64,000 bases of DNA. It comes from Apostichopus japonicus. Its lineage: Eukaryota > Echinodermata > Holothuroidea > Aspidochirotida > Stichopodidae. Under the pieces are notes generated by a model that saw nothing but the letters and a program-made list of their open reading frames with translations, was not told the origin of the DNA and ran no database searches. The translations under genes and the position numbers were made by a program. The DNA lies in contig NC_092567.1 in NCBI RefSeq assembly GCF_037975245.1, positions 6,136,714 through 6,200,713 of the forward strand, in the 5' to 3' direction. Within the stretch, counting starts at the first letter, position 1; each line of letters starts with the position of its first letter. Positions 46,944 through 57,553 of the stretch are shown here, piece by piece.

Positions 46944-48825
46944 GACAAATGCATTTAAATACTTCCACCCCCGAACGCTACTAACCGATATAGTGGCGGG
47001 TGGTAACACCGGATTGTTAGCAGGCGCGTATCCAGGGGGCGTTGGGGGCGCGCGCCCCCGGGTAAGAAAAGGAGGAGAGAAAAAAGGAGAAGAAAAAGGA
47101 AAAAAGAGGGGAAAAAAGAGGAGGAGAAGAGGAAGGAAGGGAAAAGAAAAAGAAGAAAGAGAGAAAAAGGAGAAAAAGAGGGAGTAGAAGAAAAACGCCA
47201 AGACACCGGGAAGAGAAAGAGGAACAGTGGCATCATTACAGCGCTGGTCCCAATTATATACACAGGGTAGCCAGTGACGGATCAAGGATTTCGGAAGGGG
47301 CGTTTGCCTTACCCTACCCCTTACACCGACAACTCCATTTTTGACGTTTCCATTTTTCCTCTCTCACTCATGATCTATATACTATATATGGTCTATCATA
47401 ACGCGTGTGTGTGTATATACGCCTTAAAAAATTGTAGAATTGTGCTATGAAACCAACTGTGGCTGGTCTCGAACTCGACCGTGTCGTCGGGGAACATGAC
47501 GCATTTCGGGAAGGGGGCGACCGCCCCCCCCCCTTTCAGCATATTTTTTTTTATGATATCGCCAGTAATTTCAAAATAGAAAGTGCTTAGATGCAACTTA
47601 CAAGGCCCGGGAAGTGTCGTTTCCAGCGATCTGGGAGGCATTTTCGGCCAAAATTTACTTGTACGCTTCGCGCCAACAAATGGTCCTGGGTAGTGCCATT
47701 TCCAGTGATCTGGGAGGCATGTTCGGCCAAAATTTTCTTGAACGCTTCGCGCCAACTTATGGTGGCGCTACGCTTAGATAATTTGCCTACAGGCTTCGCC
47801 CCTCCCTTGGCAAATTCCTCGCTACGCGCCTGTTCGAATTTGTAAAGCAACCGCAGCAGATATCACATCATATCAGTGAGCATGAAAATGGCGTTCCAGG
47901 ATGAACAGCCTCAAAACTGTCCGACTTGCCCGAAAAAATAACCAAAATTTTTTGCGCGCTCTGCCCGCGTTCAACATGTTATGGTCAATATCATATAAAC
48001 AAGCATCGGTTATTTACCCTACATCGCATGCCATCGTGTACCGTACGGTCCGTGAAAGTTGCGCAGTGTACCGCGGGATGCTAATGTAAACAACGAAATG
48101 TCATATGTAGATGGAGAAAAAGGCATGGAGGTCCAATTATGTCAAAGCTCTCTTTTACATTAGAAATGGCGAATTAGGGGCTGCAGCCCCCCCCCCCCCC
48201 CCGCCTCCTACGCCTATGTGTGTAGTGTTCGGTTTCGGAAATATCTGCTATTTTTTCATTTCCTTCAACCAAGTTTTATAATAGCCGTTATAAGAGGTTT
48301 TAACATGGGTGGCGATCCGTACTTCCGAGTGGGGGGATATGACCTTGTTGACTATCTAAGCGTAGCGCCACCATGAGTTGGCGCGAAGCGTACAAGAAAA
48401 TTTTGGCATTAACAAACCCTCTAGGTGTCTGGAAACGGCACTTCCCGAGGTTCCAAGCGGCATATACCCAACTTTAAAATAGGGATATCATGTCCGAAAT
48501 ATCTCATAATCAGGATCCAAAATACTTCTTTTTTTTTTAATTTCGGGTGTTATTTTGGGAAAATTGCCCCTGTCAATCTTGTTTCAGGCGCTACGTTAGA
48601 ATGTCCGAGAGCTCTTTTATATTATTCGATGAAGAAAATGCCTCATGCAGGCTATTATAGGCCTATACACATGCAATACACAATTACACATAGTTACATT
48701 CCTAGGTACCGATTGCTAGGGCATCCAGGTGAAACGTGTATTTAGCATTACCCTGGTAACATGAGATTCTCAGCTGTTCGAGGGAACATGTACGTGTGTA
48801 GGCCTACTATAGGGCCTATATGAAT

Positions 48826-49476
48826 CATCGAGGTAAATGAATCTGGAGGATTCATGTCAATTGGGCGCGCGTACCATGCATGGACGGTCATGTGATGTGT
48901 TCCACGGTGGTACTAATATATTACTCTCCCCATTACGCATGATGATTTCACCCAGCTAGTACGTAAATGTGTATGCGTGCTTAGAACAGCAGACGACGTG
49001 CACCCGTTACCTAGCAATAACCTTGCCTGTAGCCTGACGTGATAGCTATATTCCCGTCGAGCAGCATTAGGCTCTGTTCCATGGAGAATTCCGTGGTTGC
49101 ACTGAACTAAACCTTTCCCCACAGCAACACGTCCAGTTCAACAATCTTTTTCGACAAAAAAATCGTTCTTGAAATACAATTCAGACATCGACATTTTCCG
49201 CTGCAAGCCCAATGTATCTTTACTTGTTCTGTGCCAGCATGTCTAACGTTAGCATTATTAGCACTATTTCGTAGGCCTGAAGTATCAGTACCTTCTTATG
49301 CCGTTTGTTCCCATGTCCGAACCGACAAATCTTTCACGAAGTCACTAACTCTATTCTCGAACTGCTACAGAGAAATATCAGTTTGGTACTACCCTGGAAC
49401 ACATCACATGACCCTCCATGCATGGTACGCGCGCGCCCAATTGACATGAATCCTCCAGATTCATTTACCTCGATGG
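48826..49476. mobile_element. Level 3a of nest: MITE with about 90-bp terminal inverted repeats
   Basis: CATCGAGGTAAATGAATCTG at the left and its complement at the right continue as near-perfect inverted repeats for about 90 bp (through GTCATGTGATGTGTTCCA). Target duplication ATATGAAT at 48818-48825 and 49477-49484. 651 bp, non-coding. Confidence 0.9.
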
Positions 49477-49504
49477 ATATGAATACTAAGAGGGTGCATA
49501 TATG

Positions 49505-51676
49505 CAGGCGCGTATCCAGGATTTTCAAACCCGGGGGGCGCGAATTACTATCTAAGCGGAGCGCCACCATCGGTTGGCGCGCAGCGTACAAGAATATTTC
49601 TTGTTTTGAAACCCCCCAGATCACCGGAAACGGCACTTCTCGGGCTTGAAATGACCAACCAGATGTACACTTTTTGCCTTGCAAGTATTTCCTAATAGTT
49701 TTTTTTTTTCCATCCATAACCTTTTTGAAGATTGTCACCAGTCACAAATCATGTTCGACCTCATCTCATGTCCTGTGGATCATTGCTTTTTATAGGTGAT
49801 TCAACGTCGCGGCCCACAATATCCGTCAGGCTCACTTTTCAAGGTTCCAAGCCCATTATTTGTTCAGAATTTGAAAATTCACATTTCTCGTGAATAAACT
49901 CACTTCAAAACATACCCATAATGTTGCACAAAATTTCATCTACGGACAACCAATATAGAAAAACCTCCTTCAACCCCTAACAGACCGGTCAAAATTGCAC
50001 GAGTAGAGGGAAGTGTGATAAAGAATGTTGGTCAGAAATTTTCGAAAATTCAGACACAGTTAATTTATTGATGTACAAATATTAAAACCTCTTATAACGG
50101 CTATTATAAAACTTTGTTGAAGGAAATGAAAAAATAGCAGATATTTCCGAAACCGAACACTACACACATAGGCGTAGGAGGCGCGGCGGCAGTGGCGGAG
50201 CTAGGGCTATTGGTCAGGAGTGGCGAGAATGGTCTGTAGGGGCTCTTTCGACACTATCTAAGCGGAGCGCCACCACTGGTTGGCGCGTAGCGTACAGAAA
50301 ATTTTTGAGTAAAGATACTTCCTAGATCGCCGGGAATGACCTTTTCCGGGCCTGGCTAATATGCAGATAAACGAAGAATAAGGTGTCATCGCCAAATTAC
50401 ACCAACAAAATGTGACAAATGTCAATAAGTAGATGAGAGCGCAATAAAAAAGTCAATAATCTAGAATAAGTAAAAAATGGTAAAGAGCTGAAAAAGCCGC
50501 CAGCAGTCCATTTGAGTCCGTCAGGGGGGGCATCCGCCCCCCTGACCGTATGGACGCTCCGCCACTGCGCGGCGGGGGTGCAGCCCCTAATTCGCCATTA
50601 CTAATGTAAAAGAGAGTTTTGACATAATTGGACCTCCATGCTCTTTATACATCTACATGAGACATGTCGTTGTTTACATTAGCATCCCGCGGTACACTGC
50701 GCAATTTTAACGGACCCTACGGTACATGATGGCATGCGATGTAATAACCGATGCTTGCTTATATGATATTGACATGAACACGTTGAATGCGCGCTTGGTT
50801 ATTTTTTCAGGCAAGTCGGACAGTTTTGAGGCTTTTCATCCTGGAACGCCATTTTCATGCTCACTGATATGATGTGATATCTGCTGTTTGCGTTACAAAT
50901 TCGAACAGGCGCGTAGCGAGGAATTTGCCAAGGGAGGGGCGAAGCCTGTAGGCAAATTATCTAAGCGTAGCGCCACCATAGGTTGGCGCGAAGCGTACAA
51001 GAAAATTTTGGCCGAAAATGCCTCCCAGATCGCTGGAAATGGCACTACCCAGGACCATTTGTTAGCGCGAAGCGTACAAGCAAATTTTGGCCGAAAATGC
51101 CTCCCAGATCGCTGGAAATGACACTTCCCAGGCCTTGTAAGTTGCCTCTAAGCACTTTCTATTTTGAAATTACTTAGCGATATCATTTAAAAAAAATGCT
51201 GAATGGGGGGGGGGCGGGCGGTCGCCCCCATTCCAAAATGCGTCATGTTCCCCGACGACACGGTCGAGTTCGAGACCAGCCACAGTTGGTTTCATAGCAC
51301 AATTCTACACACGCGTTATGATAGACCATATATAGTATATATATATAGATCATTAGTGAGAGAGGAAAATGGAAACGTCAAAAAAAGGAGTTGTCGGTGT
51401 AAGGGGTAGGGTGAGTCACACTTTTACGAAGTCATTGATCCGTCACTGGCCTTCAATGTAATGATGTCACTGTTCCTCTTTCTCTTCCCGGTGTCTTCGC
51501 GTTTTTCTTTTACTCCCTCCTTTTCTCCTTTTTCTCTCTTTTTTTTCTTTTTCTTTTCCCTTCCTTCCTCTCCTCCTCCTCTTTTTTCCCCTCTTTTTTC
51601 TTCTCTTTTTTTTTCTCTCCTCTTTTTCTTACCCGGGGGGCGCGCGCCCCCAACGCCCCCCCTGGTTACGCACCTG
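49505..51676. mobile_element. Level 3b of nest: family-3 element, inverted second copy
   Basis: Runs opposite to the level-1 copy: left end CAGGCGCGTATCCAGGATTT, right end complement of CAGGTGCGTAACCAGG. Target duplication ATATG at 49500-49504 and 51677-51681. The empty site GCATATATGTACTAT is preserved in the family-1 copy near 3588-3602. Ends in a polypyrimidine tract (51475-51630). Interrupted by 50190-50567. Confidence 0.9.
50190..50567. mobile_element. Level 4 of nest: hAT-type MITE with CAGTGGCGGAGC termini
   Basis: Exact ends CAGTGGCGGAGC and complement; perfect 8-bp duplication CGCGGCGG at 50182-50189 and 50568-50575. 378 bp, non-coding, with the shared subterminal hairpin module at 50253-50305. 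It is the innermost and so one of the youngest insertions in the nest. Confidence 0.95.
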
Positions 51677-52579
51677 ATATGTACTATATCAATACCGTGG
51701 GCGCAATAATACATTTTGTTGTTACAGGGCCAATGAAGCCTACAGTCAACTACTGTATTCTTGCTTTATAAAGACGCTTTATTTGAAAAGATCGCACTGC
51801 GTTTATGTTAGGCGAGAAATGAAGCTAAAAGAGAGCCGGACAATAACGATGATGCATAAATGTTGGCATGAAAATATTCTTATCCCTGGCATTTGGTGGG
51901 GGGAGGGGGGAATATGGTGTATTACATCCCCTCCACCCATTTTCATGGGGGGATATATCCCCCCTTCCCCCAGGATCGCCGCCCATGGGTTTAAATATTT
52001 GTACACCAATAAATTAACTGTGTCTGAATTTTCGAAAATTTCTGACCAACATTCTTTATCACACTTCCCTCTACTCGTGCAATTTTGACCGGTCTGTTAG
52101 GGGTTGAAGGAGGTTTTTCTATATTGGTTGTCCGTAGATGAAATTTTGTGCAACATTATGGGTATGTTTTGAAGTGAATTTATTCACGAGAAATGTGAAT
52201 TTTCAAATTCTGAACAAATAATGGGCTTGGAACCTTGAAAAGTGAGCCTGACGGATATTGTGGGCCGCGACGTTGAATCACCTATAAAAAGCAATGATCC
52301 ACAGGACATGAGATGAGGTCGAACATGATTTGTGACTGGTGACAATCTTCAAAAAGGTTATGGATGGAAAAAACACTATCGGGAAATACTTGCAAGGTTC
52401 TCAGGCAAAAAGTGTACATCTGGTTGGTCATTTTCAAGCCCGAGAGGTGCCATTTCCGGTGATCTGGGTGGTATCAAAACCAGGAATTTTCTTGTACGCT
52501 GCGCGCCAACCGATGGTGGCGCTCCGCTTAGTAATTCGCGCCCCCCGGTTTAGAAAATCCTGGATACGCCCCTGGTTAG

Positions 52580-53253
52580 GATAATACTGCTTAAAGTTTC
52601 TTCCTTTGTTTTGAGATGTGACAGACTCGAGTTTTGCGAACATATTGTTTCACTAATCAGTTATTTCTACAAATTAACAGTAGACAGAGATTAGTTCACC
52701 AGTATATAGGCATAGGAGATAAAGCTACACACACAACCAGCTGCATTAAGCTAAAATAGAAAATGCTCTGATCAGGAGCACCAATCCGAATTGAGAGTTG
52801 GGTGGGGGGGGGGCATAAATAGGAAACATGAATAAACCGAAGGAGTCGACTTAGCGCAAAGCCTTTTTGGGTGGGGTTCAGGGGCGAATCCCCGCCAGTG
52901 GTCCAGGAGTCGGACTCTACAAATCTTCAGGTTTACTTCTATTTGGTGCCTGAATTGATGTGTCATTCATAAATATATTTAATAAAAGTCACATTTGACA
53001 AGATTAGCCTTGAATTTAAAAGACTTATCTATTTCACCTCCTGATGTAACTTATGGCATTAATCATGATTATTCAGATTTAAACTTAAACCCAAAAGGAA
53101 ACATCTAAACTTTGAACACAAGGTTATCTAGTTATCCAGACATATACAACATGCACACATATGGTATTATAAGTACATTTGAAAAGCACTATTTGGTATT
53201 CAGGCACATTCACTTCATCGGAAACAACAAATCATAAAAATAAAGATAAATAT
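52580..53253. other. No gene; transposon-like fragment
   Basis: CAGGAGCACCAATCCGAATT at 52775 followed by a G run looks like one end of a further DNA transposon, but I found no matching second end. Confidence 0.35.
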
Positions 53254-54982
53254 CAGGGCCGTAGCCTGGGTAGAATTCCTAGCAGCAGTTAAGGAACATC
53301 GAGAAAAAATGTATCGTCCAAATGTTACATAGCGATGCTTTGATGTGCGGATATACGGTACCAGGCGCTTTTTCAAGAAATTTGAGTGGGTTGGTCATTT
53401 CCAAAAAGGGACCGTCATGACACTATCTAAGGACCTACTGTGGGTAGGGGAGGGGGAATGAGCTGAGTGAGTGGACCGTGTATTCTTAGTAAAACATTGT
53501 GGCACTAATATAGGGGATAACAGTGAAACATACGTAATAAGTATATTTATGAACCGTAGTTTCACGTAAGACTGCTACACTGTTCATGCAGGTTAAATCC
53601 TTGGAGCTCTCTACCTTTATTTTTTATTATAATCCCCCTCTGCCCCAGCCAGCCCCCCCCCCCCTCTGAAAACCACCAGAAACAGTAGTCGCATCAGAGA
53701 TCGTGCATATACGTGATGAGCAGTTAAAGTAAACCTTATGTTCAGGGTTGTCACCACACCATTTTTAGAGCCGGGTAATTTGTGACAGTGATCCGCGTCC
53801 TGGGGGAGGGGTATAAGGGGAGGGGGTGTCCCCCTCCCATTTTGAAAAAAAAATCAAAAACTGATGGTGCCTACATGCAAAATGGTGGCATTTGGAAAGG
53901 GTTTTGATCCTCAAAATTCTCCTGAGATACCTTTGTTTTTTCATGTGCATCACTGAATTTTCCTGGGATCTTTTTGGGTATTTTTTGTATTTAGAGCCCC
54001 TCATCACTCACCCCAGTGTTAATGTGATTTAATTGCATGCTACAGTACTGTACAACATTCTTACAACGTGTGTGAAACACTTTTTCTTAGTTAAACTTGG
54101 CAAATCGCTAAGAAACGATTGGCAGTGGAACGTCTCTACATAGCGAAACAGCGAACAGAATCCAAAGCACCGAGTCTTGTCTCGACATGTTTTTAGAACA
54201 GTATATACTCAGTGCAACGTTTCCTAGCCTAATGTGCCTAAAGTCCACACAAAACGCGAGGCCTAATGTTACTATTAAAAATGATATGTTACCCCGAAAG
54301 GATAAGGCACGAAGTTTCCTTCTTGCTTTTTATTACTTCTGGTAACCAGAACATATAGGGGAATAAAATAAACACGTATAAAAAGGTTTTGCCCTTCAAC
54401 ACGAAACTATTCTCGTTTAAAACTTTCTTTCAGTCAAAGTTCGTAAACTTCGTACTCGTAGGCCTACTCTGGATGTTTACAATAAACAATTGTGATGCAT
54501 ATAACGTGTGTTGGTTACAAGCGATCGGTTTACGCTACCTCCACGCTATGAATAGCGTTGTATCGATCGGTTCACTCCCATTGTGTCGGTGGTGAATAGC
54601 GAGCGAGGGGAATTTGCGTTCCTTTATTTGGAGTGCGGGGAAAGTAGCGTTCCTTATTTTGGAGAGGGGTTAATTACAGTTAAGCTGCTTAGTTACTTAC
54701 TGGCGGTACTGTAGGCTAATTTGTGCCGGGCGGTAAGGCTGAAATTGACCTTGCCGTACCGGGCGGAAATTTTGAGAGCTGGGTAGCACCGCCCGGCGTG
54801 GTGACAACCCTGCTTATGTTACTTGACCGCCATTCCTACACTACGTGCCTAGAATCTCAGAGTTTGCACACTACAGACTAATTAAATCAGAAGAAATGAT
54901 ATGAACATTTATCGTAGGCCTACTTTCATTTAGAAAGTGTAAATCTCAAAGGGCAGCTACCCATGCGCAGGCTACGGCCCTG
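53254..54982. mobile_element. DNA transposon with CAGGGCCGTAGCCTG termini, interrupted
   Basis: CAGGGCCGTAGCCTG at the left and its complement at the right. Flanks AATAT (53249-53253) and AATAC (54983-54987) differ at one base, suggesting a 5-bp duplication. The paralogous block at about 42495 (GATATTAAACTACTGCG) appears to lack the element. Contains the insertion 53743-54812. Confidence 0.7.
53743..54812. mobile_element. hAT-type MITE with CAGGGTTGTCACCAC termini
   Basis: CAGGGTTGTCACCAC at both ends (inverted); perfect 8-bp duplication CTTATGTT at 53735-53742 and 54813-54820. 1070 bp, no transposase. The subterminal parts contain GCCGGGCGGTGC and G-rich repeats. Confidence 0.95.
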
Positions 54983-55059
54983 AATACTAAACTACTGCGT
55001 GTAAAGAGCAATGCACTGACCCTGTTAGGAAAGATACAAAAAATACCGTTTATAACCAT

Positions 55060-55615
55060 CGTCCCCTCCATCCCCCAAACCCCTTCCATCTCCTTTACCC
55101 CCTCTATCTCCCCAACCCCACCATATCTCTCAAACCCCTCCATCTCCCCAACCCACTCCATCTCCTAAACCCCTCCATCTCCCTCAAACCCCTCCTACCC
55201 CACAAGACCCCTCCATCCCCACCTCATTCATCTCCCCAACCCCTTCCATCTCCCTCACACCCCTCCATCCCCCACCCTCTCCAACTCCCCAACCCCCTCC
55301 ATCTCCCTCACACCCCTCCATCCCCCCACCCTCTCCAACTCCCCAACCCCTCCATCCCCACCCTCTCCAACTCCCCAACCCGCTCCATCTCCCTCACACC
55401 CCTCCATCCCCCCACCCTCTCCAACTCCCTAACCCCTCCCTCAAACCCCTCCATCTCCCTCCATCCCCACCCTCTCCAACCCCCTCCATCTCCATCAAAC
55501 CCCTACATCTCCATCAAACCTCTCCATCTCCCTCAAACCCCTCCATCCCCCACCCTCTCCATCCCCACCCTCTCCATCCCCACCCTCTCCATCTCCCCTC
55601 TCTTTCTCCACTCCT
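55060..55615. repeat. C-rich minisatellite (CCCCTCCATCTCC type)
   Basis: About 550 bp of irregular 12-25 bp units built from CCCCTCCATC, TCCCTCACAC and CCACCCTCTCCAACTCC. The minus strand is strongly G-rich and Gly/Trp-coding in translation; I regard the frames as artefacts. Candidate for G-quadruplex or i-motif structure. Confidence 0.9.
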
Positions 55616-56010
55616 CTAACAATTTATTATATTATACGTAAAGTATAATTATACAAGTATAAATGAACAACGGAAAACTTTCTGGGAATAATAAACAAGA
55701 AAAGAGGAATTAAAGTTCAACAGTAAACACAATAATCAGCATCTCATGAATAATCATCAACCATATACATAAACATGAGAGGGTTTTATTACATCATTAG
55801 CCTTAACTAACCATCATTGGAATTCATTACATTCTTATTAATTAGGTGTAACATTACCTTTCAAGCTAATGTTCGGTCCACATAGAGGCGAACATGAATT
55901 ATGAATGGTTGGGCCTACATCATGGACAGACGCGAAGTATACAGTCTCTGGCCTTATACACCATATAAAAGTATGTTAATATATTTATCACTCAGCAGCT
56001 TGAGGAAGTA
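55616..56010. repeat. Segmental repeat, continuation of the copy paired with 42960-43380
   Basis: CAGCATCTCATGAATAATCATC (about 55738) and GAACATGAATTATGAATGG align with the block near 43143-43277, in the same order. Confidence 0.7.
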
Positions 56011-56181
56011 TTGTTTATAACACAACCTCCATTCTTTCTATTTATAACGAAGACCAACATTGTACTACAGCAGTATTGATAGAATAATAAATATGACCAT
56101 ATATAGTAATCAAGAAACATGAACGTGGAATGTGACTAGAAGAGAACATAGAACAGAATAAACAGATACATAGAATATGAT

Positions 56182-57545
56182 CAGGGTGGGAATTTGGCAA
56201 AAAAAGTTGGTAAGCATTTTTTCATTTTTTGATGAAATGTGCTTACCAACATGAGCCAAGATTTCTCAGTTGGTAAGCACAATTCATGAATCGGTAAGCA
56301 CAGCACAATGACCTGAACGCTGTTATCCTTTTGTGAAAACTTCCTGATTCGCGGCACAAGTGTACTTTATATCGAGCCGACAGCGGCGGCGCAGATAATC
56401 CAGTGAATGCATGTTCGATCGAAATAATTACAATCCCTGTCCATCACGTTGAACTCTCCGACCAGACAATACCGGGTCGAATACTCGACTTGGTATTAGT
56501 TATTGAAATACATGATCAAAGGAAATGTATCGACTGGAGATCGTAAAAAAAACTCTGAAATCAGTAGAGAAATTACCAAATTGTGTACGAAAAGTAAGTT
56601 CGGTCCTTTCAAATTTTACGAAAGATCCAGCAAAACACTTTCGAAAAATTCACGCAAAACTGGCATATCGTGCTACATGCAACTAATGTCATGTAAACAA
56701 GGCTCTAGTACACCCATTTATGAATAAACCGTAAGACCACATCTGGTGTTAAGCGGGGGGGAAAGAAAGTATTTTCTAGAATTTCCAAAAATACGGAAAA
56801 AATGTCCTACCATAGTTAAGTGTATAGCAAATAGCCTAACCACCTCGTCTGTTACGGATCTCACGTAACTACGAAAACACAACTAATTGTATTTTGCGAA
56901 TTTGACGTTTTCTACAAGAACATAGAAATAATTTTAAGCATTAGTTAATCATGCCGTGTGGCCTAAAACATATTTTATTACAAGGTTTACTTTCATAAAG
57001 ATGGCCATAGCTTGATATCTTGTGCTGCGTGTATGAACTGTGCCTCGTGTATCATGGGGAATACTCCATGAAACGTTTCTTGGAAACGTGCCAAAAATGT
57101 TTACAAACAGGTGTTAGACAGGGATGAGCGCACAGTTGTTTGGCAGGGTACCTGGGAAAATTCTGAGCACATGTACAGTATGAACTACGCAATTGCCGTC
57201 GGCAATTGCGAAGTTCATGTGTGAAGTTGGAATAATTTGCGATGCATACACAGTTAGTCGTAGGTATGTGACGGTCCAGGCACGATCGCTGAGCTAGCAG
57301 CCAGCTGTGTGCGGCCTGTTCGTTGGTGCTTTTTGCTAGCAGCGCGACAAATTAATCCTCCGTAACTTAGAAGCAGATTGCAGATAAGCCTACTACAGTC
57401 CGATGCAGTCACTTACGGTCAGAATTTTTGGTACGCTCATTACAAGGGTGTGTAGTACTAGGCCCATTTGATTTTCTTATTTTGGTAAGCCATATTTTCA
57501 TTCCAGTACGCTAGCGTACCGGCGTACCGTAAAATTCCCACCCTG
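56182..57545. mobile_element. hAT-type element with CAGGGTGGGAATTT termini
   Basis: CAGGGTGGGAATTT at both ends (inverted); perfect 8-bp duplication AATATGAT at 56174-56181 and 57546-57553. Contains the block 56575-56972 shared in inverted orientation with 27420-27800. TTGGTAAGCAC words repeat at the left. 1364 bp, no transposase. Confidence 0.95.
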
Positions 57546-57553
57546 AATATGAT

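Larger units (their letters stand above)
48304..51987. mobile_element. Level 2 of nest: family-1 hAT MITE, interrupted
   Basis: Ends CATGGGTGGCGATCC and GGATCGCCGCCCATG as in 3046-3837; flanks GGTTTTAA (48296-48303) and GGTTTAAA (51988-51995). The uninterrupted site with one GGTTTTAA exists, inverted, at about 50088-50096 in the second family-3 copy, confirming the insertion point. Interrupted by 48826-49476 and 49505-51676. Confidence 0.9.
47021..52574. mobile_element. Level 1 of nest: DNA transposon (family 3), interrupted
   Basis: Ends CAGGCGCGTATCCAGG (47021) and, complemented, CAGGGGCGTATCCAGG (ending 52574), flanked by 5-bp duplications GTTAG (47016-47020, 52575-52579). Its own sequence is 47021-48303 plus 51988-52574, about 1.86 kb; the rest is an inserted family-1 hAT. 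The left part has a polypurine tract (47060-47215). Frames here are repeat artefacts. A 5-bp duplication suggests a hAT5-like or other 5-bp superfamily. Confidence 0.85.

Noticed and set aside
46803-47285. 160-codon minus-strand frame rich in Phe, Ser and Leu
   Set aside because: Crosses the polypurine tract and a transposon boundary at 47021; the composition follows from the tract.
47396-52643. Many frames sharing peptides such as LSKRSATIGWR and MARSVQENFG
   Set aside because: All come from the shared subterminal module of non-autonomous DNA transposons, in several orientations; no transposase domain.
55184-55378. Gly/Trp-rich minus-strand frame
   Set aside because: Complement of the C-rich minisatellite.
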